Shown here: positions 1 to 8,488 of the stretch, piece by piece
Layout of the letters: every line of letters starts with the position of its first letter
Numbering within the stretch: the first letter of the stretch is position 1
NCBI RefSeq assembly: GCF_002127585.1
Contig: NZ_NEGZ01000001.1
Location: forward strand, 1-64,000
Origin: Janthinobacterium sp. GW458P
Lineage (GTDB): Bacteria > Pseudomonadota > Gammaproteobacteria > Burkholderiales > Burkholderiaceae_D
Length of the DNA stretch: 64,000 bases
Direction of reading: 5' to 3'
The notes under the pieces: model-generated
The model's input: only the letters and a program-made list of their open reading frames with translations
Told to the model about the DNA's origin: nothing
The model's database searches: none
Program-made: the position numbers and the translations under genes

Positions 1-2316
1 GGCCGGCGGCGCCTGCCGGCGCGCCGGGCGCAGGGGCAGCGTCACGTGAAATACGCTGCCGTGCGGCACGGCGGCATCGGCCCGGATGCGCCCCTGCATC
101 AGGGTCACCAGCTGCCGGCTGATGGTGGCGCCCAGGCCCGTGCCGCCAAAGCGCCGCGTGGTCGAGGCGTCGGCCTGCACGAACGGTTCAAAGATGGCGT
201 CGCGCCGCCCGGCGGGGATGCCGATGCCGCTGTCCTGCACCAGCAAGTGCAGCTGGCCGTCGTCGAGGCGGGCCGCCAGGCTGACGGCGCCGCTGGCCGT
301 GAACTTGATGGCGTTGTCGAGCAGGTTGCCCAGCACTTGCCGCATGCGCAATTCATCGCCGTGCAGCAGGGCCGGCAGCCGCGGGTCGTACTGCACTTCC
401 ATGCGCAAGCCCTTGGCGCGCGCATGGATGCCGTAGGTGGAGGCGAGCTCGTCAATCAGCGCCAGCAGGCTGTAATCGCGCAGTTCCAGCGCCACGGCGC
501 CTTTGTCCAGTTTGGCCGTGTCGAGCACTTCATTGAGCAGGCGCAATAGCGAGCGCCCCGACTGGCGTACCGTGTCGAGGTGGCGCCGCTGTTCCGGCGT
601 CAGCGGCGAATCGAGCAGCACGTCCGTGAAGCCGAGGATGGAATTCATCGGCGTGCGGATTTCATGGCTCATGTTGGCGACGAAGCTGGCCCCCGTGGCG
701 GCCGCCAGTTCCGCCTTCTCCTTGGCCATGCGCAAGTCTTCCTCCATTTGCCGGCGCTCGCTGATGTCGAGGATGACGCCGTCGACGCAGCGCACGGCGC
801 CCACGGGGTCGTGCACCACGCTGCCGCGCTCCCACAGCCAGCGCGGCCTGCCGTCCGCGTGCAGCAGCCGGTATTCGAGCAGATACGGCTCGCCCGTGGC
901 GACGCTGCGCTTGAAGACGTCGGTGACGTAGGCGCGGTCTTCGACGGCGATCAGGCCCATGATGCTGCGCCGTGGCGCGGCGCCGAGGAAGTCGGCGGGC
1001 GGATAGCCGGTGACGGCTTCCACGCCGTCGCTGATGAACAGCATGGGCTGGTTTTCGGCCGTGGTGCAGCGAAAGGCGATGCCGGGAAGGTTGCCGATCA
1101 GCGAGCGCAGCTGCTGTTCGCTGTCGCGCAGGGCGGCCAGCATGGCGCGCCGCTCGCTGATGTCCGTTATGAACAGCACATAGACATCCTGGTCGGCCAG
1201 GCGCGCGCTGGCCATCGAGCGCTGCACGGCCACGGGGGCGCCGTCCTTGCGCAGGTACAGGATTTCCTCGCTGGACTGGAAGGCGTCGCCCTCGCCCGTG
1301 CGCAGGTAGTGCAGCAAGCCATGCTGCCCGGACTGGCGCACGTCGCTGACGAGCACGCTGATGTGGCGGCCGGCGATGTCGGCCTGGCGCCAGCCCAGGA
1401 TGCGCTCGGCGGCGCCGTTGAAGTCGATGATGCCGCCCGCCTTGTCGATGGTGATGACGCCGTCGATGGTGCTCGTGAGCAACGAGCGCATCCAGTTCTC
1501 GCTCTGGTGCAGGTGGCGGAACAGTTCGCGGTAGCGCAGGACGCCCACGGCCGAGGCGACGAAGATGGTCAGGGCGACGGTGAGCACGGTCACGCCGACG
1601 ACCAGCATGGGGCGGTCCGCATCGGCGTCGTGGCCCGGCGGAATCGTCCCCACGAAACGGGCCGCCTGCATGCCCATGTAATGCATGCCGGTCATCGCGC
1701 CGCCCATGACGCAGGCGCTGATCAGCTGGCGCTGCGACGGTCCCGGCGCCGTGTTCCAGCCGCGCAGGCCGAAGCGTATCCACAGGGCCAGGGTAGCCAG
1801 CACCACGGCGACGAGCAGCGACAGCGCGAACAGCAGCGGGTCGTAGCGCAGCGCCAGGCCGACGCGCATGGCGTGCATGCCCGTGTAGTGCATGGCGCCG
1901 ATGCCCAGGCCCACCAGCAGGCCGCTCCACAGCAGCAGCGGCGCCGTGACGGCGCGCCGGCTGATGGTGGCCAGGGCCACGAACGAGGCGGCCACGCTGG
2001 GCACGATGGACAGCAAGGTCAGGCCCGGGGCGTAATCGACGCTGGTGCACAGCTCGAAGGCCAGCATGCCGATGAAATGCATGGCCCATACGCCGCAACC
2101 GAGGGCCAGGCTGCCGGCCAGCAAACACAGCAGGTGCAGCAGGCCGCTGACGCTGGCCTGCGCGCGGCTGTAGGCCGTCATCTGGAAGGCCATCCACGAC
2201 GTGAAAATGGCGATCACGAGCGACAGCAGCACGAGCCCCGGCGCATACTGGCCGGCGTGGAGCAGGGCCGGATCGGCGGGCAGGCGGAACAGCTGTTGTA
2301 CGCTGGCAGGTATCAT
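1..2316 (-). CDS. MHYT/PAS sensor histidine kinase (3' end outside window)
   Basis: Membrane sensor kinase; the reading frame is open from an ATG at 2314-2316 to the left edge, so the C terminus is missing. The N terminus is a multi-pass MHYT sensor domain with three copies of the signature (MHFIGM, MHYTGM, MHYMGM within about residues 70-210), thought in this family to bind metal and sense diatomic gases. Two or more PAS/PAC units follow (about 260-510, with ITDISERR and ILDISERR linkers). Next is a HisKA dimerisation box with phospho-acceptor His in [15 protein letters not shown], then a HATPase_c domain with N-box (LLDNAIKFT), G1 (DSGIGIP) and G2 (GGTGLGATISRQL). The G2 box normally reads GLGLAI, so GLGATI is slightly unusual. 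The next residues, at the left edge, could lead into a receiver domain. No strong ribosome binding site precedes the ATG, so the start is approximate. Confidence 0.88.
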   Translation of the reverse strand, partial: MIPASVQQLFRLPADPALLHAGQYAPGLVLLSLVIAIFTSWMAFQMTAYSRAQASVSGLLHLLCLLAGSLALGCGVWAMHFIGMLAFELCTSVDYAPGLTLLSIVPSVAASFVALATISRRAVTAPLLLWSGLLVGLGIGAMHYTGMHAMRVGLALRYDPLLFALSLLVAVVLATLALWIRFGLRGWNTAPGPSQRQLISACVMGGAMTGMHYMGMQAARFVGTIPPGHDADADRPMLVVGVTVLTVALTIFVASAVGVLRYRELFRHLHQSENWMRSLLTSTIDGVITIDKAGGIIDFNGAAERILGWRQADIAGRHISVLVSDVRQSGQHGLLHYLRTGEGDAFQSSEEILYLRKDGAPVAVQRSMASARLADQDVYVLFITDISERRAMLAALRDSEQQLRSLIGNLPGIAFRCTTAENQPMLFISDGVEAVTGYPPADFLGAAPRRSIMGLIAVEDRAYVTDVFKRSVATGEPYLLEYRLLHADGRPRWLWERGSVVHDPVGAVRCVDGVILDISERRQMEEDLRMAKEKAELAAATGASFVANMSHEIRTPMNSILGFTDVLLDSPLTPEQRRHLDTVRQSGRSLLRLLNEVLDTAKLDKGAVALELRDYSLLALIDELASTYGIHARAKGLRMEVQYDPRLPALLHGDELRMRQVLGNLLDNAIKFTASGAVSLAARLDDGQLHLLVQDSGIGIPAGRRDAIFEPFVQADASTTRRFGGTGLGATISRQLVTLMQGRIRADAAVPHGSVFHVTLPLRPARRQAPPA

Positions 2317-2590
2317 CGTGGGCAAACGGCGCGGCGCCGCGTGTAGGCTCGCTGCCACTGTGGGTGATCGATGCGGATTACCTTACCAGATTTCTGGAAA
2401 CAAATATCTTAATTATAATTATTTTCTCTGTCGCGTAATCGCGGGTCCGGCCGGAAAACCGCGCCGCGCCCGTGGCAGGGCGGCGCAAGCCGGGAAGTTG
2501 CGGTCAGGAATTGTGTGGTTTTTTTGCAAACTGCGACGTCTGGCCGTGCCTCGTGCTACATTTGCGCCCTGCTTTTCTGAAGGGATGACT

Positions 2591-3391
2591 ATGTCTTTAA
2601 GTAACAACTTCTTGCTGCATAATCAGCGCGCCTGGGATGCCCAGGCTGCCCGCAACAGCCCGTGGTCGCAGCCCGTCGACAGCGCCACCATCGCGGCGGC
2701 GCGCGCCGGACAGTGGCAAATCCATTTGACGCCGGGGCCGCTTCCGGACGGCTGGCTGGACGAGGTGCGGGGCCAGCGCATCCTGTGCCTGGCCGGTGCG
2801 GGCGGGCAGCAGGCGCCCGTGCTGGCGGCCGCCGGCGCGCACGTGACCGTCTTTGACTTATCTGAGCAGCAATTGGCGCAAGACCGCATGGTGGCTGCGC
2901 GCGACGGCTTGCGGCTGGCCACCGTGCAGGGCGACATGCGCGACCTGGCCTGTTTTTCCGACGCCAGTTTCGATGTCATCGTCCATCCCGTGTCGAACCA
3001 GTACGTACCCGACATCGCCCCCGTGTGGCGCGAATGCGCGCGCGTGCTGGCCGATGGCGGCGTGCTGCTGAGCAGCTTCTTCAATCCGGCCGTGTTCATC
3101 GGCGACCGCGATCCGCAATGGGCACAGCAGGGCTTGATACGGCCCCGCTTCGTGCTGCCGTATTCGGACGTGGACGATATGCCGGCGGACGTGCTGGCGG
3201 CGCGCATGGAGAAGGGCGAGGCGCTGGTCTTCGGCCACGGCCTCGACAGCCAGCTCGGCGGGCAGCTGGCGGCCGGTTTCGTGCTGGCGGGTTACCACGA
3301 GGAAATGCACCCGCAGCCGCGCTTTGAAATTGAAAAATACCTGCCCAGCTTTATCGCCACGCGCGCCATCCGACAGGCGCGCGTCGTGTAA
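2591..3391 (+). CDS. class I SAM-dependent methyltransferase
   Basis: Probable cytosolic methyltransferase of the Methyltransf_11 type, 266 residues. The SAM-binding glycine motif is degenerate but placed as expected (ILCLAGAGGQQAPVLAAAGA, about residues 60-80). An acidic residue ends beta2 (TVFDLSEQQL), motif II is GDMRDL, and the post-motif helix includes WRECARVLADGGVLL. The substrate cannot be told from sequence. Two in-frame ATGs lie six bases apart (2585 and 2591). The GAAGGG box touches the first and sits about six bases before the second, so 2591 is preferred. The gene is divergent from the sensor kinase and convergent with the HIRAN-like gene, whose stop lies 1 nt after its own. Confidence 0.85.
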   Translation: MSLSNNFLLHNQRAWDAQAARNSPWSQPVDSATIAAARAGQWQIHLTPGPLPDGWLDEVRGQRILCLAGAGGQQAPVLAAAGAHVTVFDLSEQQLAQDRMVAARDGLRLATVQGDMRDLACFSDASFDVIVHPVSNQYVPDIAPVWRECARVLADGGVLLSSFFNPAVFIGDRDPQWAQQGLIRPRFVLPYSDVDDMPADVLAARMEKGEALVFGHGLDSQLGGQLAAGFVLAGYHEEMHPQPRFEIEKYLPSFIATRAIRQARVV

Positions 3392-3392
3392 C

Positions 3393-3893
3393 TCAGTTGT
3401 ACGGCTGCAGGTCGAGCCAGACGGCATACGCCAGGCGCTTGCCGTTCCACAGGCCGCCGCCGCGGATGACGGCGTCGCACGAGGTCAGCTGGCCCACCAG
3501 GTCCTGGCGGCCCAGGTTGCGGCGCAGGCGCAGCGCGTCGTTGTGCGACAGGTAGCCCACCAGCTGGCCGTCGATGAAGACGGCGATGGCCTTGTCCTGG
3601 AACGGGTTGGCGTCGTCGCAGACGAGCAGGGCCAGGCATTTTTCTTCCGCGTTGCCGGGACCGTGTTCGCCGGCCAGTTTGGCGATGGCGCTCTGGTACA
3701 TCGCTTCGTTTTCCACCTCCGACGCAAAACGGCCCTCGTCGCTCCAGTGGTGCACGGGCGCGCCCGCGGGAATCGCCGGCACGTACTGACGTATCGACAG
3801 CAGCGGCTTGTGCAGCGGCTGGGCGGGCGCGCGGCCGCTGAAGACGTAGTACAGCAGGGCGATGACGACGGCGATGGCTAGCAGGTAAAGCAT
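3393..3893 (-). CDS. membrane-anchored HIRAN-like domain protein
   Basis: A 166-residue protein. It has one N-terminal membrane helix (residues 2-17, MLYLLAIAVVIALLYYVF), a proline-rich linker, and a C-terminal domain (about 85-160). That domain carries the HIRAN-like pattern of an acidic residue, then NPFQDKAIAV, then a short strand, VGYL and a run of Ala/Leu/Arg. HIRAN domains bind 3' DNA ends or damaged DNA when fused to helicases. Here the domain stands alone behind a membrane anchor, so the DNA role is not assured. It is the last gene of a leftward GNAT / M56-like / HIRAN-like group, with 65 nt between it and the M56-like gene. The assignment rests on motif resemblance only. Confidence 0.65.
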   Translation of the reverse strand: MLYLLAIAVVIALLYYVFSGRAPAQPLHKPLLSIRQYVPAIPAGAPVHHWSDEGRFASEVENEAMYQSAIAKLAGEHGPGNAEEKCLALLVCDDANPFQDKAIAVFIDGQLVGYLSHNDALRLRRNLGRQDLVGQLTSCDAVIRGGGLWNGKRLAYAVWLDLQPYN

Positions 3894-3958
3894 GGTATCT
3901 CTCTGATTTCTTGGGGGATGGGCCGGGGGCGGCGGCGCGCTGTGCGCCATGGCCGCTA

Positions 3959-4714
3959 CTATAGCAAGTTCGCCGCGCCGTCCCGGGGAAACCTGGCCAT
4001 GATGCGGCGGCGCCGGCGCAATGCCAGCGGGTCGTTCAGCACCAGCGGCGAGGCGCCCGTCAGCCCCGAATAATACTGGCCGTGCCGTCGCAGGACGAAG
4101 GCATAGTCGCGCAGCGCGTGGCCCTGCGCCAGCATGCGCGCGTCGCAATCGACTTCGATGGCAAAGCGCAGCCGGTGCAGCTGCCACCACAGCGGCACAT
4201 TCCACGGCATGATCAGGATCAAGGCGTAGGCCAGGGCCAGCAGTTGCGGGTCGCGCGCCCGGACCCGGCACTGCTCGTGCGCCAGCAGCAGCGCCTGTTG
4301 CTTGAGGGGAATTAGTTGCAGCCACACGGGCATCACGATGCGGGGCCGCAGCAGTCCCGCCACGCAGGGGCCGATGCCGCCGCTCAAGAATACAGGCGTG
4401 CCCAGCAAGGTGGTTCTTTGCCAGCGGCGTTGGTGCGACAGCAGCCAGATGCTGCGCAGCGCCAGCAGCGTCAGCATGCCGCTTGATAACGTGAGCCAGG
4501 CCAGCTTCAGCTGCGACAGCTCGGGCGGCAGGCTGGCCAGCACGCCGGGCAGCCAGGCCAGGGGCGGCAGAACGGACGCGGCCATGGCCGCCAGCCACAG
4601 CCAGCGCGTACGGCGGCGTGGCTGGCCGCGCCGCTGCAGCAGGGCCTCAATCCGCCAGGCGCCGGCCGACAGCAGCAGCGCCAGCGCCATACTACTCAGC
4701 AGCCAGGCAGGCAT
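3959..4714 (-). CDS. M56 (BlaR1/MecR1-like) membrane peptidase with altered HExxH
   Basis: A 251-residue integral membrane protein with hydrophobic segments near residues 5-20, 40-60, 70-92 and 160-180. The M56 core is recognisable: PLKQQALLLAHEQC, RARDP, then EVDCDARML, where the family has its second metal-ligand Glu and the conserved CD. The zinc motif reads H-E-Q-C-R instead of H-E-x-x-H, so the second zinc-ligating histidine is Arg (codon CGG in this sequence). M56 proteins are membrane zinc proteases that cleave regulators such as BlaI. No BlaI-type repressor and no periplasmic penicillin-sensor domain are present here. The protein may be catalytically dead or use another ligand. It starts 7 nt after the GNAT gene stop, so the two are probably co-transcribed. 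Confidence 0.75.
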   Translation of the reverse strand: MPAWLLSSMALALLLSAGAWRIEALLQRRGQPRRRTRWLWLAAMAASVLPPLAWLPGVLASLPPELSQLKLAWLTLSSGMLTLLALRSIWLLSHQRRWQRTTLLGTPVFLSGGIGPCVAGLLRPRIVMPVWLQLIPLKQQALLLAHEQCRVRARDPQLLALAYALILIMPWNVPLWWQLHRLRFAIEVDCDARMLAQGHALRDYAFVLRRHGQYYSGLTGASPLVLNDPLALRRRRRIMARFPRDGAANLL

Positions 4715-4721
4715 CGGGCGC

Positions 4722-5138
4722 CTAGCGCTTCAGCGCCATGCCGACGGAGGCGGGCGCCGTGTGCCTGAAGCCGAACTGGGCGTACAGGTCCTGCGCCTGG
4801 CCGTCGGCGATCAGGCTGACGTAGGCGCTGGGCGGCACTTCGCCGTCGATGAAGCGCATGATTTCGCGCATGATCAGCTTGCCCAGGCCCTTGCCCTGGT
4901 GGGCCGGCAGCACGGCGATATCGGCCACCTGGTAAAAACAGCCGCCGTCGCCGATGATGCGGCCCATGCCCACCACCGTGTCGCCCAGCAGCACCTGCAC
5001 GGCAAACAGCGAGTTCGGCAAGCCTTTGGCCGCCGCCTCCGTGGTTTTCGCGCTCAGGCCGGCGGCAACGCGCAGCTGCTGGTAGGTGGCGATGGCGGGA
5101 ATGGCCAGGCGGGTGGTGTAGGGCGATGCTGCGGACAA
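4722..5138 (-). CDS. GNAT family N-acetyltransferase
   Basis: Acetyl-CoA-dependent N-acetyltransferase of about 138 residues. It has the classical acetyl-CoA loop (VADIAVLPAHQGKGLGKLIM, the Q/R-x-x-G-x-G/A element) and a C-terminal DLYAQFGFR beta-bulge segment. The acceptor substrate is unknown. An upstream ATG at 5202-5204 would add 22 residues. The TTG at 5136-5138 has an AGGAG six bases upstream and gives the normal GNAT length, so it is chosen. First gene of the leftward group with the M56-like and HIRAN-like genes. Confidence 0.82.
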   Translation of the reverse strand: MSAASPYTTRLAIPAIATYQQLRVAAGLSAKTTEAAAKGLPNSLFAVQVLLGDTVVGMGRIIGDGGCFYQVADIAVLPAHQGKGLGKLIMREIMRFIDGEVPPSAYVSLIADGQAQDLYAQFGFRHTAPASVGMALKR

Positions 5139-5285
5139 GGCGTTCTCCTGTGCAATATGGATGGAATGGCCATTATAGGCGGCCAGCACGGCTGGAGGCG
5201 GCACGCTTTATTCGCCGCGCCCTATGTCGTCCGAGGCGCTTTTGCGCTATGGTGGCGCCATCCCTTGAATTGTTGAAAGCATGCC

Positions 5286-5678
5286 ATGTCCGCAGGATTT
5301 ACCGCCACCGAATTGTCCGTCATCCATGAAGACGACGCCCTGATCACCACCCTGGCCGCACCAGCCGGCAAAGGCGAGCCGGTCTACCTGATGCTGCAGC
5401 GCGCCGACGCATACGACGCGCAGGACGCGGCGATGGGCATGGACGAACCGTATATTGAATACGGCGGCCAGGAATTTGCCTGGTATGGCCACATGCATGC
5501 CGTGATCCTGCATCCGAACCGCCTGTCCGTGCAGATGGATGCCGAGGCGGCCATGCAGATGGATGACGACGGCCAGATCGATGTGCGTTTCAACTTGACG
5601 CCCGAGCGCTACGCCCGGCTGCAGCAGGCGCTGCGCGCGACGTTTGAAGGCTGCGACTACTATCGCGAAGAACGTTGA
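5286..5678 (+). CDS. Imm10-like small acidic protein
   Basis: A 130-residue acidic cytosolic protein with no signal peptide. The arrangement of a YLMLQR strand, then QDxxxGMDEPYIEY, then YGHMHAVILHPNRLSVQM, then an acidic turn with DVRFNLTPERYARLQQAL, resembles the Imm10 family as I remember it. Those proteins are polymorphic-toxin immunity proteins, also found as orphans. No toxin gene lies beside it; its neighbours are a GNAT (divergent) and an NnrU-family gene. If the family call is right it would be an orphan immunity gene. The assignment is by eye and needs a profile search. Confidence 0.5.
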   Translation: MSAGFTATELSVIHEDDALITTLAAPAGKGEPVYLMLQRADAYDAQDAAMGMDEPYIEYGGQEFAWYGHMHAVILHPNRLSVQMDAEAAMQMDDDGQIDVRFNLTPERYARLQQALRATFEGCDYYREER

Positions 5679-5747
5679 TCTGCGCGCACGACGCCGGCCA
5701 TGGCCTCGTCTATGCTCGATAACTGGTATTGACTGCGGGAGAACACG

Positions 5748-6326
5748 ATGACGGTGCTGATACTCGGTTTGCTGCTGTTTCTGGGCGTGCACTCGGTGCG
5801 CATCGTCGCCGACGGCTGGCGCAGCGCCCAGCTGGCGCGCCTCGGCGAAAAGCGCTGGAAGGGCGTCTATTCGCTCGTGGCGTTTGCCGGCCTGGGCCTG
5901 ATCATCTGGGGCTACGCCCTGGCGCGCCAGCAGCCGCAGGTGCTGTGGACGCCACCCATGGGCTTGCGCCACGCCAGCGGCCTGCTGATGCTGTTCTCGC
6001 TGATTTTATTGGCGGCGGCCAATGTGCCGCGCAACCGCATCAAGACCTGGGTCCACCATCCCATGCTGCTGGGCACGCAATTCTGGGCCGTCGCGCACCT
6101 GCTGGCCAACGGCAGCGTGGCCGACGTGCTGCTGTTCGGCGGCTTCCTCGTCTGGTCGTCAGTTGACCTGTATTGCGCCGTGCGGCGCGACCGCGCGGCC
6201 GGCGTCAGCTACCAGGGCGGCACCGCGCCAGGCACCCTGGCCGCCATAGCCGCGGGCTGTGCGCTGTGGCTGCTGCTGGCGTTCTGGCTGCATGGCGTGC
6301 TGTTTGGCGTGCGGCCGTTCGGCTAG
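5748..6326 (+). CDS. NnrU family membrane protein
   Basis: A 192-residue polytopic membrane protein with about five or six hydrophobic helices. It shows NnrU-family hallmarks: an N-terminal helix ending in GVHSVRI, LGEKRWKGVYSL, then NRIKTWVHHPMLLGTQFWAVAHLLANG with His residues inside the membrane region, and an SSVDLY segment. The family was named for a gene needed for nitric-oxide/nitrite metabolism. It occurs widely in proteobacteria outside denitrification loci, and no denitrification gene is nearby here. A GGGAGAA box precedes the ATG. Confidence 0.85.
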   Translation: MTVLILGLLLFLGVHSVRIVADGWRSAQLARLGEKRWKGVYSLVAFAGLGLIIWGYALARQQPQVLWTPPMGLRHASGLLMLFSLILLAAANVPRNRIKTWVHHPMLLGTQFWAVAHLLANGSVADVLLFGGFLVWSSVDLYCAVRRDRAAGVSYQGGTAPGTLAAIAAGCALWLLLAFWLHGVLFGVRPFG

Positions 6327-6568
6327 ACGGATGCGCCAGCTGCGGGGAGTTCCTTGTACGCCGGCAACCCGAGCCTGACATGCAGGCCGTCTTCCGCGCC
6401 GTTGCAGCGCCCCGCCAGGATGTCGCGCGCCATCCGGTGCCGGTCCGCTTCCGCCGCGATGATGTGCCGGCCGAATTGGGGCGCTGCGGCACGCAAGCGA
6501 GGATCCCGTCGCCAGGCGGCGTCAGCGCAAGGATCAATGCGGCGATTGCCGCTTGCGCACCGGGACGG
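6323..6568 (-). pseudogene. unidentified C-terminal gene fragment
   Basis: An open leftward frame without start codon or ribosome binding site ends at TAG 6323-6325, overlapping the NnrU stop on the other strand. Over its last 50 codons the third positions are almost all G or C. The composition is protein-like (for example AEADRHRMARDILAGRC and DGLHVRLGLPAYKELP), which suggests a decayed gene end rather than random sequence. I do not recognise the family. It could also be an untranslated chance frame in GC-rich DNA. Confidence 0.25.
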
Positions 6569-6900
6569 ACAAGCGCGGCAGCCAGATAGTCAAATGTTCA
6601 TCTTGCATGGTTTTCAACTGGGACATTTTGTCTCAATGTATGGAAATTGTTTTGAAGTAGTATGCATCAGCACATGCAGCAACACCATTCTTGTATGACG
6701 GTCGCTGACGTTTTCCCCCCGCTCATCGTATTCGGCCTATTACTTTGCAGAATGCCATGCTTATTCCATGGCTGGATATAATGCAAGATTCAAACAGGAT
6801 GCCCGTAGGGGATGGTTTGCACGGAAGCTGCTGAGGCAGCGTATTGAGGCAGTGCTCCTCACGATAGATAGTGTCAAGTAATAGACTGGAAATACGCAAA
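6569..6900. other. intergenic, no gene seen
   Basis: Lower-GC stretch between the gene fragment and the small membrane protein. I see no ORF with a ribosome binding site and no clear terminator. The GC drop is the start of the atypical patch that runs to the tRNA-Leu gene. Confidence 0.5.
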
Positions 6901-7146
6901 ATGATCGATTGGACTCCTATAGTCTTCGTGACATTCAAGGCCTTCGTGCTCGTCACGGGCATGTTCTTCGCCATCAAGTGGCATTACGATCAAGGTAAGA
7001 AGGATGAGAACAAGGCGAAGCAGAACCGCGCGGTGCTGCGCGCGAGCGGCAAGGTGGTCGCAATCTTCACGCTGTTGCTGCTGGGCCTGGGGATCGTCAC
7101 CTTCTTCTTCGTCAAGGTGCTCGGTTTGGAAATCATCTTTCCATGA
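6901..7146 (+). CDS. small two-helix membrane protein, unknown
   Basis: An 81-residue protein with two hydrophobic helices (about residues 5-24 and 47-72). They are separated by a strongly charged cytosolic loop (KWHYDQGKKDENKAKQNRA). I do not recognise a family. An in-frame GTG at 6871 would extend it by ten residues. The ATG at 6901, after a GGAAA stretch, gives the more usual N terminus MIDWTPIVF. It lies alone in an atypical, lower-GC patch. Confidence 0.6.
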   Translation: MIDWTPIVFVTFKAFVLVTGMFFAIKWHYDQGKKDENKAKQNRAVLRASGKVVAIFTLLLLGLGIVTFFFVKVLGLEIIFP

Positions 7147-7332
7147 TGGCAAGGAATAGTCGGCCGATCCCGGTCTTGTCGCGCCGCTGAGCGCAGGTGC
7201 CGCCGGCTGCCTTGGGCTCCCGGCATTCGAGCAGCGGCCCTGCCCTGACGTGCGGCAACAGCCTGCTTTTGACCGGTTGCCGTCGATGTCAGGCTGTGTT
7301 CCTGAGCCGCCGCAGAGGCGCGGCCGGTAGCG

Positions 7333-7566
7333 TTATGATTGCCGATTGTTTAGTTCTGCTACGAAACGGTCATAGTTTTCCTGAAGCTTCTCGCTATCGT
7401 CGTACTTGGCAAAAAAAGCAGTCATCAGCCTGGCGGCGGCGTCATTATCGCTGGTTGGTATGCGGGCAATCCCTAAATCATCGGCCATCCAGTTCTCAAT
7501 ATCCATCGGTGCGGCGCCACTGCGGCATGCTCCATAGATGAATTTGCCGATTTCTTCGTAGTTCAT
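7333..7566 (-). CDS. small acidic protein, unknown
   Basis: A 77-residue soluble acidic protein with no signal peptide. The ATG at 7564-7566 has GAGG six bases upstream. Visible segments are MNYEEIGKFIYGACRSG, PMDIENWMADDLGIARIP and a helical tail AARLMTAFFAKYDDSEKLQENYDRF (split here for reading, one continuous helix). No family recognised; the size and acidity would suit an immunity or regulator protein, but nothing in the sequence proves that. Possible cargo of the element that integrated at the tRNA-Leu gene. Confidence 0.6.
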   Translation of the reverse strand: MNYEEIGKFIYGACRSGAAPMDIENWMADDLGIARIPTSDNDAAARLMTAFFAKYDDSEKLQENYDRFVAELNNRQS

Positions 7567-7815
7567 ATTGGCCTCATCTTTTTGGTCTGTGTGTCGTGAA
7601 ATGGCAATGAGGTCGCCCTTTGGCTGACTCGGGACGGTTGGCATTGCCGGACGGCGGCATGTTGCCAAGCCAAACGATGATAAATAATATGTCACAGATG
7701 TCATGCCGTGTAGCTGATGCATGGCACAGTTCGGCCGCCGGTACAGATGATGTGTACAACTAGGCCCGCAGAACCCGTCTGTTTGCACCCAGCATGGCCA
7801 CGAGTGACGCGCTAA

Positions 7816-8118
7816 TTACCTGGCCTCAGGATTGCCTTTGCAAATGGACGTACATATCTTTTCGACGTTGTCCTTGTAATTTTCGACCTCCTGCTTTTCC
7901 TCTTTTAGCAATCCTTGAAGTTTATCGTCATCTTGCTCTATGATTTTCTTTTCGCGGATTTTCCTTAATTTCTCGTCAAATGCCGTTTTCCTTGGATTTC
8001 CAGCATCCGATTCGACACACCTTTTGGTACATTCCTGCTTCGTCGTCGCTTTCCACTGAGCCGAGGCAGAAAAGGCGAACATGTTTAAAAGTAAAAAGAG
8101 AGCGAATTTTTTATTCAT
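7816..8118 (-). CDS. small exported protein with paired cysteines
   Basis: A 100-residue protein. It has a clear Sec signal peptide (MNKKFALFLLLNMFAFSASA, cleavage after ASA) and a highly charged, probably coiled-coil mature chain rich in Lys and Glu. The mature part holds four cysteines in two CxxxC pairs (CTKRC near its start and CTSIC near its end). They could form two disulfides clamping a helical hairpin in the periplasm. The codon use is AT-rich compared with the flanking genome. No family recognised. Confidence 0.65.
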   Translation of the reverse strand: MNKKFALFLLLNMFAFSASAQWKATTKQECTKRCVESDAGNPRKTAFDEKLRKIREKKIIEQDDDKLQGLLKEEKQEVENYKDNVEKICTSICKGNPEAR

Positions 8119-8260
8119 AATCCAACTTTTTATTTGTAATTTTATTCGGCTCGGCATGAGCATATCGGTCAAATCCAGGCACCAGACGGTTGACTGATGC
8201 CTTTTCTTCCCATTATCGGAAAGTTATCGAAGCGGTATCAGACCTATCGAGGATCATACA

Positions 8261-8383
8261 TTAAAGGAAATGCTTTTTTGGGAAAATAGTCCCGTGCAGA
8301 TACGGCAACTTACCGGGATATTTGTCGCCGCTGGGCGTGCCCTTGTAGACGGCATGGCGGATAAGCAGATCGGACAGTGGCAT
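8261..8383 (-). pseudogene. truncated tyrosine integrase (N-terminal remnant)
   Basis: Forty codons starting at ATG 8381-8383 with GGGAG eight bases upstream. The start, MPLSDLLIRHAVYKGTPSGD, matches the N-terminal DNA-binding end typical of P4-type phage/island integrases (M-x-L-[ST]-D-x-x-[IV]-[KR]-x-A). Homology then stops and the frame ends at TAA 8261-8263. The catalytic domain is gone. Position and orientation are the classical ones: just downstream of a tRNA 3' end and reading the same way as the tRNA. This is the scar of an integrative element, inferred from the N-terminal motif and context. Confidence 0.6.
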
Positions 8384-8488
8384 GGCGCACTCCCTGATGG
8401 TATTTTTTTAGAGAAAATCCTAAATCCGGCAAAAAGTACCAACAAAGTTCATGGCTTTGACTGTACGCCGACGGACAAATACGGACAA

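Noticed and set aside
580-2346. A 588-codon open frame on the plus strand
   Set aside because: Antisense shadow of the MHYT sensor kinase; repetitive His/Gln/Ala composition and no domain.
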